A stretch of 64,000 nucleotides of DNA from Pelecanus crispus (Eukaryota > Chordata > Aves > Pelecaniformes > Pelecanidae), in NCBI RefSeq assembly GCF_030463565.1, contig NC_134676.1:26454728-26518727 (forward strand). Reading direction: 5' to 3'. The notes beneath the pieces were generated by a model that was not told where the DNA came from, did not search any database, and saw only the letters and a program-made list of their open reading frames with translations. Positions 13,736 through 64,000 of this stretch are shown here, piece by piece. How positions within the stretch are numbered: position 1 is the first letter of the stretch; each line of letters begins with the position of its first letter. Position numbers and translations under genes: made by a program.

Positions 13736-13736
13736 A
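13731..13736 (+). terminator. Poly(A) signal AATAAA overlapping the stop codon
   Basis: The sequence ATCAAATAAAGATG contains both the stop TAA (13733-13735) and the hexamer AATAAA (13731-13736), so the mature 3' UTR may be only 10-30 bases. A GT-rich stretch (TTTTTTTGGGTGTGG, 13747-13761) follows, as expected for a downstream element. Confidence 0.65.
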
Positions 13737-14204
13737 GATGCAGAAGCTTTTTTTGGGTGTGGTTCTTTCAAAACCAAAGCAAAAGCCACTGCAGGGCATG
13801 CTTTCCAGCAGGGTCGCAACAATGTAGGAAAGCAAAAGGGCATAATTTCTTGGAGTGTGTTGTGAACTTCTTAAACGTAATGCTGCAGCAGAGCTCCTTT
13901 CTCTCACACACTCCACACCTTCCCCTTCAACGCACCAGGGCAAGGCTGCCCAAGCCCCTTGGCCATCAGCCAGGCCGCCTGTCCTGACGACAGCGGGGTG
14001 CTGTAGACAGAGGCCATGCCGACAGCCCTGTCCCTGCTGGGGCCTCCTGCCGGCACCTCTGCACTCCAGTGGCCCCTGTTACCCTCCAGTCACAGCCCTC
14101 CGAGCCTTTCTCTGATGTTCCTCTACAACAGCAGCCCGAGTCCTCCGGTCCCAAACACCGTGGCTGCGGCTGGGAGGCAGGAAACACTTTTTACCTCGAG
14201 GGTG

Positions 14205-14403
14205 ATGGAGCAATGGCACCAGTTGCTCACAGAACTGGTGCAATCTCCATCCTTGAAGATTTTTCAGAATCTACCTGGACATTGTCCTGCGCAACCAGCT
14301 GTAGGTGGACCTGCTTGAGCTGGGGGGGGTGGGGGGGGCGGGTTTCACAAGATGACCTGCAGAGGTCCCTGCCAACCTCAACCATTCTGTAATTCTGTGA
14401 TTC
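14205..14403 (+). mobile_element. CR1 LINE 3' end
   Basis: A recognisable CR1 3' UTR: CTTGAAGATTTTTCAGAATC, GTAGGTGGACCTGCTTGAGC, GAGGTCCCTGCCAACCTCAA, then the terminal ATTCTGTAATTCTGTGATTC. It contains a G-rich expansion at about 14319-14342. It has the same orientation as the fragment at 12325. Confidence 0.85.
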
Positions 14404-17400
14404 AGGTGATGGAGCTTTTAGATTGGTAGATCTTCAGGATTCAAGAGGGAATGGCACTGTTTTCCAAAGCTGCACATGTAATGACAGATATAGACACATT
14501 TCATTCGAGTTACTGAGTAACCCGGAATTAATGTGGCTTAGAAACATTACCCTGCCTTCTGCTGTTCTCCTGGGAAGTTCTACACAGCCCATTTTCTGAA
14601 AATTAAATACTCTTCCTCTCCCCTCAAGCTCAGTTACAAGAACTCGCGTGCTGGCATAAAACTGCCCAAATACTCGTCGGGGGCACCAGGGTCATTCCAG
14701 GAGTGAGATCAGGGAAAACAGTGTCTTAAAAAATTTTCAGTCCTTCTTGTGAAGCGTTGCATGATGTACTCCCACACATGCATACTTTGCAGACTTAAGT
14801 AGGAGAGAGTGCTTCTCACACTGCTGCAGTCACTGAATTAGACACTTGCAAAAACAGAAATCAGTGCTGTCATTACAGGCTGCAGGAGAAATGAGAGAGA
14901 AAATGTAATACTTGCTATGGCTGCTAGTTTGCTTGCTTGTAGATGTTATTTGTTGTAGATGTTAGTTTTGGTGGGTGCAAGGATGCTGCAAGCGAAGTAT
15001 GAATATTTTAAAAGTAAAAAGCAATCATGTAGTGGCTAATCTATGAGAGGCAGGTAAGATTGAACAAGCTGTTGGGTGACTGTTAGTATGCTTACCACAC
15101 TGGTGAGCTAACCCAAGTCTTTGCTAGCCAAGCAGGTGTCATTCTGGAGGGATGATATACCATATATACTGGTGTTGTACCAGAGCTGGCCTGGATCCAT
15201 GGTACAAGCACCTTCCCCACCTTGGAGAGAATGGGGAAGCTCATAGAAGGGATTACAGAGTGCCAGTTGCACACAGCAAGTCAAGAATTTCCTTATAAAG
15301 GAGTTTTTCATTTTAACAAATTGCCTATTTTCCAAAGCTGGACTGTGCAAATTTCAGGGAGACTTGCAGAACAATTAATTGCACTCTTCCAGAATTACAG
15401 CAAGAGATGTATAGCTGTGAAATTGCTGTAAGTTGAGTGCACGTCACACATTCTCAGCTGCGATTAGGAGTTGTTGCTTTGTGAAGACCAACTGTTTCAC
15501 ATGCCAGCATGTTCTGTACTCTTTCTGCCACCTGATTTGAAACTTGCCATTCTGTCACTCCTGGTTTTTTTGCTCCCCTAAGTGTAGAAGCCTGGGGCTC
15601 AGAGGGGTGATTTAGCAGTTTACTCTGCTGCACCTCTGCAGGGCTAAGAAAGTGAAACTGCACTCCAGCATCAGGGTCCTTCCCGGCAGCCCCCTTGGTG
15701 GCAGTCCTGTGGAAGCTCGCCCTGCTGGCAGCATCTGCCTGTCTTCTCACTGCTAGCCTCATTTCTGCGGTTTCATTCTCCTTTGTCTACAAACCAGACT
15801 GGGAGCCTCAGCTGAAGCAGGTGGTGAATCGAGGATGGCTGTTCCACAGCTCTCAGCTGCGGGGAGTATCCAAGGAACCAGACTACATCAAGCCATAGTG
15901 TGGGAACTATCACTCTGGATTCATTTCAGTGCCACAAGCCTGACATAACTTCCGTTTTTACAATGTATACACGTGCAATCCATTGGGTTCACGTGCAGTC
16001 TAATTAACTGTACATTAAAAAGAGGACTTAGATGTCCTGTTACATATCTGTTACAGGTTGACAAAAATAAGCCCTTGGTCCTAACATCCAACATATCTCT
16101 CTTGCCTATTTGCTCCTTTCTTTGTGCAGTAAAAGTCAGCATTCACCTCTCCCTTGGGTTACGACTCTGTAACATCTCCAAGCTTTTGCTTCCCTATGCT
16201 AACATCCTGCTGGCTACACATGGGTGGTGCTGGTCATGGATCTGCTGTTTTGTTAGTAACCTCTTGAGGGTTACAGCCTTTTCCTTCAACCCGTTACCCC
16301 ATAATCTTTAATGTCCTCCATAACCACTGCACTGCAGATGATAGAGCTGCCTTGCAGTTTCAAGATGGTATATGAGCAGAGCATGTGTACCACCTAAAAC
16401 CAGAAATACTTAGCTATAAAAGGCAGATAACTATTTTAAGCTTGGAAAGTTAAAGCCAACTTGTTTAACTCAAGATCAAAACTATATTAATTAAGGGAAG
16501 AGTTTCACTAATGTGAAGATCTTAAATTATTTCTGGTCTTGTTTGAAAAACAGCAATGTAAATGTGATGACGAAGACAGAGCTCTGTATAACTGCTTGGG
16601 ATTTCCTGTAACTCATTTTGATGTTAGCAGAGATCCTGCCTTTTTTAAAGATGAGGAATACACTACAAAGCAGTTGGAAAGCAAGCTTTTAGTAGCAGAA
16701 CAACAAATGCTTCCTTACAACGGATCAGGAAAGAGGACTTTTTTCCCCCCGTGTTAAATTGAATGTGACCTCCCTACCTTTATCCTGTTAACTCAAGCAG
16801 AAGAGGTACCTCAGGCATGATAAAGGCCCAAAGTAAGCCCTTCCAGCATGAACGTTTCTTGCAGCAGAACACTGTTCTGATGCACTCTAACAGCCATGCT
16901 TCTTCCATGGGGATTTCCAGGGTCCTGCAGCCATGGAAGAATAACTGCAAGAAAAGCTCATGGCATTTTTCCCCCATGAATATGCAGGTGTCCTGGGAAT
17001 CCCATGTTTCAAGGAACTGTCTGATTTATTGCTCTTTAATTCTCCGAATGTGTCACATGTGATCAGCAAGCCCAACTTATTCAGGCTCTACTGAACTTGC
17101 CGAACGTGTGCAACAATAACTGCAGTGCCATGCAGCAAAACGGAGTCTCACAGCATTGCAATCACAGAATGTAGCATCAGCTTCTGCTGGAGAAGCATGT
17201 ACAGAAATATATGGCCCTGAGCAAAAAAATGCAATTTTACACTTGGGCTCAGAGACACAATAGGCTTTTGGGGTTTTTTTTTAATCACAAAGAAATGCCT
17301 CAGTTTAACTTCCAAAATCTGCTTTTATACTCTAGAGACTAATGCCCTTTCTGTACCTGGGCAGGCTATTCGTATGTGTTCCTGTGTAATTCTGCTGCGA

Positions 17401-20400
17401 CTGAACCAGAGAAAACTCTTTACCTACCTCAACACACATTCTTTGCTTTGAAAGGACAGCCCTGACTTGGTACACTAAATACCGATACAGATTACTTCCT
17501 AAGCACTGGCAGTCATTTAATAGTTATTTACTATTACTATTTAATAGTTCTTTACTGCTAGTTGCACATCTTGCATATAATATTTTTATTAATATGTGTT
17601 TCAGGCCAAAAAAACCTTCATGGATAGAGAGAATGATACCAGTAGCCAGTGTGGGACACCAACAGCGTTGGATGTGTTGGAGTAGCATGTAAAGCTCCCT
17701 CCCTTATTACAAAGTATTCAAGGTTTATTTGTGTTTGTTACTTTTTTTTTCCCCCCCTGCTAATGGCTGTGCTTCATTCTACAAGTATCATTTTCCAGTA
17801 ATTTTCTTTTTTTAAAAAAGATAGCAGGAAGCAGACAGACACATATCTAAAACACAATTACAGCATTAGGTAAAATAATCTCTGTTAATTTTACTTCAAA
17901 ATGTTCTTGTCTTTGTGGAGAATATGCCTTCCGAGCCAGGCTCATGAAATGATGTGAGATAGACTTGTACAGCCTCAGAAGGCTGGGGTATATAAAGGGA
18001 TGCTCAGATGAACGTCTCCTTTTGCCAGCCCCAGCATTAAAAGCCACACTGGCTTCTTGCCTACTCAGCAGAAGCCAGTTCTCTCCTGTACCTGTTCTGG
18101 CTGGGGTCCAGCTCCCCATTCCTCACTCCTCAGTAGCGTGGCAACAGTCTGGCAGCTGGAATTCAGCTGACCACTGCCTTAATGGTGTATGACAAGCTAT
18201 TGATGACTTCCATCTCTGCTTGCAGCACTGTTTCTTCAGGATTGAGAAGAATATGATTTAGAAAGACAGCGTCTCTGTAATACAAGTCCTGAAAAGGAAG
18301 CTGTCATTTCTGCACAGATGGAACTGCACTTGAAATGGTGCATTTTCTAACTGTTGACAAAATCATTGCAGGTCTGGGGTGGACATCTGCTCCATTTCCT
18401 TCTGGGTTGTGCTCCTGTAGGAAGTGCACTGCAGAGTCGTCTCTGGTCAGCAAATGCTACTTTCCACTGTGGTAGAAAATTGGACAAACTCAACATGAAA
18501 TATGAAGGCACTTTTCTAGTTCAATCTCCCTTCCACAGCATGTGGCTGGAAGTGGAAAACATGCTCTCACTTCCTTGCTGGTTGTGTGACTATCTTGAGC
18601 ATACTGAAGCTTCTTGATAGCTAGTAAATCCATCAGCAAAATGACAGTAATGTAATCATGATTCCACCACAGAATGTGATTTTTCAAATCCAATTTAAAC
18701 CTCAACATGGCAGAGGTCCTATCTATTATCCTGAAATGAGGATGATTCCAAAAGATGATAAATTCATATTATTCCGTTCCACAGATTCCATTAAATATAT
18801 CTTTACATACCTACTCAAAACACTGCAGTGCTAAAAGGCATCATATTTCACATGTATATCACAGAAAATATCACAGTACTGTGGATTTAGCAACAGTTCA
18901 TTGCTATTATGCCATACCGGGTCTATGTCTTATAACAGGCTTAGTGATAACATGTAATTAAGTTCCACTATAGTAGCGGGGAGAGGGAGGTTTTTAATAT
19001 ACCTATTTCTAAAATAAAGCATCACTAGACCATTTTCAATACAAACAGTTAAGTTTCAGTGACATTCCCCTTTTTAAAAAGAGCTAGAGGAAGAGCAAAG
19101 TTGTGCCTGCATGCAAGTACTGCAGTTTGCAGATGCATTGCCAAGTTCCTGTGCCTGACATTGCATGGAAGCATTAAACTCTCTCTGGAGCAGAAAGACC
19201 TAAGCAAGGTTTGTGGATCAATACTACTGATAGTAGCAATATTCCAGTTCAGCGCTGTTTTGACAGTAGAAATTAATGTTTCTCTTCTTCCAGTCAGGCC
19301 TATATTCTGATCTCAGTGCGCAAGGGTTTACAAGCCTAATCTAAAACCTGCTGAAGTGAAAAGAAATCGTTTTGCTTTTAATGCAATGTATTTCAGATCA
19401 GTCCAGATATTTATTAACAATATTTACAGTGTTAGGCATCAGGTTTTGTACTTTCAGGATGAAAATAAACCCCAAAATTACTGGTGATCTCTTTTACAGT
19501 TCTTTGTGTAACTCTTAAAATGTATTTCTATGTAATTCTAGGCATGGAATGATGATCAGACTGTGTACAATATCACACAACCCTGTCAGCATTTGCACAA
19601 AGTCTTAGTTACTGTCAGCCAAGATAACTAATATCCTTTGCTGAAAAATAAGTCATGCTGTTTTCAAGGTATTTCTAAATGCTAAACTCATCAAGTGCAA
19701 GAAAAATACAGTGACTGGGAGTTTTTTGTCTTTCTCTTCTAGTATATTGCTACAAACTACAATGGCCAGAAAAAAATGGATGCAACAAGCCTCAAAATTT
19801 CAATTCATCTGAATGCAGTGTTATATGGACTGCACTGTACATGTAAGTGTCTATGGACAGTTACCTTCTGGAAAATGAATTCCTGAACTTAGTGCCACTT
19901 TGTGCCCATCAGGCAAGTAAAAGATCACAGCAGATGTACCTCTAGGCTTTCCAAGGACAGGAGAGTTTGCACCATGTATTATAAGTACTAACAGCTTATT
20001 TGTGGCTTATCTGTGGCTCTCAGGATCTGCTTTCCTCAATAATATGAATTTTCTCCCTATACTGAATCTTAACTCTTGTATATTGTTTTTTGTTTAGTGT
20101 GCACTTTGTTCCATCTTTCTGAACCAGATACTCTCTGTAGGCATTTCTTCATCTGGCATAGATTAATGCAGACCAGATTTAGGCATTCAAATCAGTACTG
20201 TTTAGGCTCCTTGAGTGACATTTTCAATTTAAAATAATTTATCCAGCTTTCACATAAACAGTAAATAGACTTTTTGATACTGCCCAATCTAAAAGCTGAA
20301 CCTCATACAAAAATTAGCAAGAGAAGAGAGTCAGGCAGTTTTTCAAATTGAACCAAATATTTCTAAGAATGAGGTGCCTCCAAGAAAAACATTTTTCCAA

Positions 20401-22191
20401 GCTCAAATGTTGCAGTAGTACCTGAGTAACAATGCAGCGCAATAGACGAGGCTTTCGCTTGTCACGTTAAAACTGCTATTTACTAATATGCAGTTACCTT
20501 CAACAAGGCAATTGCTTCTTGCCTTTATTCAAAAAGACACCCAAATAATTTCATGTCATTTTGCTCTCCTTCTCGCTGGCTGTCCCCTTGGCAATACACC
20601 ACGTTGGTGTCCATGACGCAATCCCACTCTTGGGACAGCAGTGACCAGGGTGAGGAGAATGCAGGTAAAATCACCCCAAAGCTGGGATTTTTCAGGTTTG
20701 GTTCAAAGCACCATGTTAAGCCAAACCTCTGGCAAGCTCAGGGGCTGCAGGAACCTGAGTTAAGCACCCTGCCAACACCACTGACCTGCCTCTTGGTTTA
20801 TCACCATCTGCTCTGTGCGAGTTTCCAGCCTGCCTTCTGCCTCCTCCTCTTCAGCCTTCACAATAATGCTACCCTCAATACCCTTTCTGTCTTTCTTTCC
20901 CAATTAATCCTGGACCTTTCTCTCACCATTCTGCACACCTCTACAAAACACTTGCTTGAGACAACAGGGCACTACCTTTTCTTTTTCATTCCCCTCTCTC
21001 CCCGGCAGGGGCTCAGAACTAGCACTCTTTAATTGAAATGCCAAAAAGAGCTCTGGCTTAAAATAAATGGTCACAGGATCTTGTTTATCTTGCTTCAACC
21101 ATCCTGCCTGAGCCTGCTATGACAGTGTGGAGTGTGGGTCCTCTGGGACACCAAGCATACAGTAGGCTAGATCAGCAAGCACATGCCTTGGTGGTGTTAA
21201 ATCATAAATAAAACAGCAGCAGCATGCACCTCCTCTGAGCATAAAAAGCAGAAGCCTCCCTGTAACTCATTTAAGTCCTCTCTTCAGAAGCAAACCCTCT
21301 CTGTTAGACTCCTGAAATCTGCTTTACTTTGGGGACTACAGCTCTTCAGCTGAGCTCAGAAATTAGTCTGGCAGTGTAGTCCCCTGCGGCAGAAATCTCC
21401 AGAGCAGGCACAGCATGAAAAGCATTGCCCGCCTGCCTTAAGATTAATTTCACCCCCGCCTTCACTGGAGTTCGACACCACTGGCACTCGTGCATTCAGC
21501 CCTTGGGGCAGACAAGAAGACAGCCATACCACCGAAGTGTGAAGTGCTTGGAAAAACGGTTTGAAAAAGCCAAGGGGGAAAATCAGCATCCTACTCCTCT
21601 GCTGGCACCGGCCATTTTTAGCCTGAAATCAGCAGCATCAAATTGGTAAGTGCGAAGGTAAAAAGCAGTGATGGAAAAGGGGTGATCCACAAGCAGGTCG
21701 CTGGCAATTTGACTCTTCTCTAAGCTCCCAGGTGGCAACCTTCCCTTCACCATTAAACCACCTAGCCCACAAATTGAGGATAAAAAACATAGGGAAGACT
21801 TTTACCACTACTATCAAGTTTCCTCATACATGTGTTTCATGAGTACCTATTTACAGGTACAGATATTTACTGACAGAGTCAGGTAGCTGTCTTAGTTTGC
21901 TGCAAGCAGGGTAGGTAGGTGTTGCATACTCAAACTTTACATGAATGATATGAAGACTAGTCTGGGACTCACTCATTTTGGAAATGCGTAGATATCTAAG
22001 TTTCCACGTTTTCTTAATTTGTGCATTTAAATGGAAGACTTGGCAAACAATGGCACAGGATGTATTAACCTGCAGAATGCTTGTTGTTGAAACTTTTGCA
22101 CATTTTTCAAACATGTCATCTTGGATTCGGGCTCCGACTGTCCTGGCAAATGATAAAATGATGGCTTTCATGTATTGCAGTGAGAGATGCA
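14404..22191. other. Intergenic stretch with three unrecognised exon-like pieces
   Basis: Mostly non-coding. Three + strand pieces look more exon-like than their surroundings: about 15656-15898 (hydrophobic LWKLALLAASACLLTASLIS then a soluble stretch), 16554-16756 (preceded by an acceptor-like CAG) and 19743-19842 (flanked by a good acceptor and GTAAGT donor). I cannot join them into a convincing gene or name a family. Confidence 0.5.
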
Positions 22192-22197
22192 TTTATT
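22192..22197 (-). terminator. CMYA5: Candidate CMYA5 poly(A) signal
   Basis: TTTATT on the + strand reads AATAAA on the minus strand, about 356 bases past the CMYA5 stop codon. It is the nearest canonical hexamer I noticed downstream of the stop. Usage is not shown by the sequence, and more distal sites are possible. Confidence 0.4.
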
Positions 22198-22552
22198 TTA
22201 TACACAGGCTCATCATCAACTTTAAATACACAGCTAGCACTGTCATTATTTTCACAGGGAAAGTACATTTCCCCCCCCTCTTAATATTCATATCTAACAA
22301 AACTTTTTTTCCCCTCAAAAGTACTGCTGTGTATATCGCTAGGTGCACACTCTACCTGAAGGAGTCAATTTTCTTTCCAGGCTCAGGGTGATTATGTGGC
22401 TGAGCACTAACTACAATTACTGATGATGTGGGGGAGAGCTGTGTGCGTGGCATTCATCAGTGAAGACTAGACATCCCTCCTGACACCCCTTTTCCCCTCC
22501 CTGTCCCCTGACACTAGAATTGTCAGTTTTCCCGAGAGTGCGAAGCAGGGGA

Positions 22553-61554
<39,002 letters not shown>

Positions 61555-61556
61555 CT

Positions 61557-61580
61557 AAAAAAAAAAAAAAAAAAAAAAAA
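61557..61580 (-). repeat. CMYA5: 24-base poly(T) tract forming the exon 2 acceptor tract
   Basis: 24 A on the + strand, i.e. 24 T on the CMYA5 strand, end three bases upstream of the exon 2 start (TTTTAG|). Further A-rich sequence follows at 61591-61600. It serves as a polypyrimidine tract and is a likely length-polymorphic homopolymer. Confidence 0.8.
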
Positions 61581-63545
61581 GAACAGAAGAAAAAAAAAAA
61601 GCCATAAAATTACACAACAGATTAAATTATTGCAAATCTAGATTTTTGCATTAAAACAAAAATACTTCTCAAAGTTGTAAAAATACTGCATGTGCATAAA
61701 TTTTGAAACACAAGCATAAGCAAAGTCATATTTCATCTGACAAATGTATTTTAGACACATTTCTGTAAAGCTGCATGTTGCAAGGTTAGTTCAATGAAGG
61801 GGAGGTGTTTACATGCTCTTGACAATGCAGGAAAAATAGTCTTTGATCTGACCTTGTTTTGCCAGTGTGAGATTGAGCTGATTCTGCAGCTATTCTCTAA
61901 TGCCTGGTTATCTCATGGTATAATTTACACCTTGCATTAAACACTTATAAGATACTGTCTGTTTTAATAGCACCCACATTTGCTTTGCCTAAGCATAAAT
62001 GATTATACAATGCTCAAAGGAGTAGAGAATCTGTTCACTAGTTTGTTACCATCTTCTCATATGTTTCATCCCCTAAGCGCTCTACGTATTTAACAAAGTA
62101 ATTTAGAATACTTTCAACAGTAAAAATATACTGAGCCCTCCCCAAATGAAATAGCAATGTTTTATAAAGCTAACTTTAAACCTTATAATATGCAATCAGT
62201 ACACTATCGTATGCTGCAATTAAATCTCTCTCAGTTAAAAAAAAAGGCTGGAGAAACATCTTCTAGGAAGCTTTAGGAAAAAAACAGTCTTAGAAGTAAG
62301 AGTGCACAGAACAGCAAAAGCAATTAAAAGACATAATATTATTTTTTAAAAAGTATTTTTAGGGTTACAATAGTTATTTTTAAAAAGACATATAAAAGGT
62401 AATCATAATCATAACCATAACAATCAGCAGTTCATTCAGGGAAATCATGTTCATAGCTGATGGAAAGAAAGGCAGAGTATCTGCTGGCAAAGACAGATGC
62501 TTCAGCAGAGCAGAAGAATTGGTGAAATCTCTGTCACTCCCATGGAAGGATGCCAGTCTATGGCCACACAAGGTCCTACTTCCACTGAACAGAAGGAAGG
62601 GTCACTTTCCAGGCGATTAGGATAAAGCACTTCTTCAGCAAGAGTGAATAAATCTGGTTCCTGACCATGGGATCAGAGAAGCAGAACCCACCTGACTGAC
62701 TGCCACAGGCTGTGACCCAGTGCTGCAAGGGTGCCAGAGATGCCTGCAGAGATGCCAGCCAGATGGCTGCAGAAGTGGGGGGACACACCTGGGGAGCAGT
62801 CAGAATTGCTCTGGAGGGTGCTGAGCACCTGGCAGAAGGCAGAGGTCTTTGAGGGAGGAGGAGAGGGAATCCGGAGGAGAGCCATAATTGCTCCATCAGG
62901 CGAACTCCGAACTGCAAGGTTTTTGTAAAGGGCCTTCAGCAAAACTGCTCAATACCTATCAGAAACAAAAAGGTAATCCTGATACTAGCAGTGTTGGCCT
63001 TATCTTTCCTTATCTTATTTGCTCTCCAGAGCACAGCACAAGAAGGGGTGGCCTGTGCTGGCCCACGCTGAGGGTCATGCAGAGCGATGCACAGACCATC
63101 TCATCTCTGGTGTCCTTGGTGCTAACTGAAGACTGAAGTCACCCTGTGGGACAACAGCCTGACCAGGAGGTGGTGGGACAATGTGGTATCAAAGGCCAGG
63201 GATGGCACTTAAAGCCAGCTGCGGAGACTGGGCTGGCCTGGAGACTGTGACTAGCAGGACAGCTTGGACTAAAGCCCACAGTTCAAAGTGAGTCTGACAG
63301 TGCAATACTACTAATCACATCTTAGCCAAAAACCCACCCCAAAACCAGCCCTCAAACAAATACAAAACCTCAGCATGTACAGCTGATTATATGCCTTGGT
63401 GTAGTACTCTCTAGCAAGGCTAGCTCCATAAGGTAAGACTTACAGGTTCAAGGAAAAGGCAAAGCAAATAAATCTATACCAACTTTGCTACTAGCTTTTC
63501 CTTTCCCAGTTTCATAGCTTGGCATTAGGTTGACTTGAGCACAGC

Positions 63546-63569
63546 AAAATAAAATAAAATAAAATAAAT
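63546..63569 (+). repeat. (AAAAT)n microsatellite
   Basis: Four to five copies of AAAAT in CMYA5 intron 1. Confidence 0.85.
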
Positions 63570-64000
63570 CAATAGCAATAGTACTCAGGAAGCTTTCAGG
63601 ACTTAGATGAGTCCACCACAACAGATGCCTAATCTTTTTTCAGATTTTTCAAGTTCTAAATAACCCTCATATATTTTTTAACCTATTTTTCTGCACTATC
63701 TGGTGTTATTAAAACCCCATGCAGAACAGAGCAGCACTCTCACTTCAGCTGATATTAGTGAATAAGAATGGGCTGCCCTGGCCCTGCCTATGCAAAAAGC
63801 TTGGATTATTCACGTTATCATCTCATTTCCAAGGTTGTGGTCACAGTCCATATTCCTCTACTGGGCAATGAGGTGATGCTTTATATTTTTTAAGACCAGA
63901 ATGAAAGTCACGTAATTCAAGCATTTTCTCCCAGTGTATTTTCACATGCTACCCTAGTTTTGTATACAACTTTCACGGTGCACAGTACTAGCTGAAAGAC

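Larger units (their letters stand above)
61555..64000 (-). other. CMYA5: CMYA5 intron 1, partial
   Basis: Intron sequence upstream of the giant exon. No open frame resembles the acidic N-terminal exon known in human CMYA5, so that exon lies beyond the window. It contains the poly(T) acceptor tract and the AAAAT microsatellite. Confidence 0.8.

Noticed and set aside
12524..13843. 439-codon minus-strand frame across the TOPORS-like gene
   Set aside because: High GC content removes stop codons. The product is low-complexity Pro/Ser/Arg-rich, while the + strand frame has an intact RING.
20553..21032. 159-codon open frame on the + strand
   Set aside because: No recognisable motif, biased Leu/Ser composition and no supporting splice or poly(A) signals.
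1..22191. Exons of MTX3, the expected neighbour of CMYA5 from the human gene order
   Set aside because: No translated stretch resembles metaxin-3 as I recall it; the gene probably lies left of the window or is absent.

Overview
The window is vertebrate nuclear DNA, almost certainly avian. It has CR1 LINE fragments ending in the ATTCTGTG tail typical of birds, low interspersed-repeat density and large introns. Its main gene is a clear orthologue of cardiomyopathy-associated protein 5 (CMYA5, myospryn). A TOPORS-like compact RING gene and one LTR-like trace hint at a songbird, but this is inference.

From about 22.2 kb to the right edge, the minus strand carries CMYA5. Twelve coding exons could be placed by splice sites, reading phase and remembered similarity to the human protein: one giant exon (50115-61554, 3813 codons), then exons of 96, 234, 23, 122, 150, 147, 145, 134, 100, 177 and 241 coding bases, ending at a TAA at 22553-22555. 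All eleven junctions between these exons keep phase, giving 4335 residues in the window. The first coding exon lies beyond the right edge. The giant exon encodes a long acidic, low-complexity region containing about 90 copies of a 22-residue repeat, and ends in a degenerate B-box. The small exons encode a TRIM-like C-terminus: coiled coil, COS-box region, two fibronectin type III domains and a SPRY domain.

The left third (1 to about 22.2 kb) is mostly non-coding. Its one well-supported gene is a 194-codon intronless-CDS RING-finger gene of TOPORS type at 13151-13735 (+). It is GC-rich, has a probable 282-base intron in its 5' UTR, and its poly(A) signal overlaps the stop codon. It sits between two same-strand CR1 fragments. 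A 156-bp exact-register tandem duplication lies at 9685-9995. Three unrecognised exon-like pieces occur on the + strand at about 15.7, 16.55 and 19.74 kb.

The two recognised genes are not an operon-like unit and no shared pathway is implied. CMYA5 is a striated-muscle scaffold; the TOPORS-like gene encodes a probable ubiquitin ligase.
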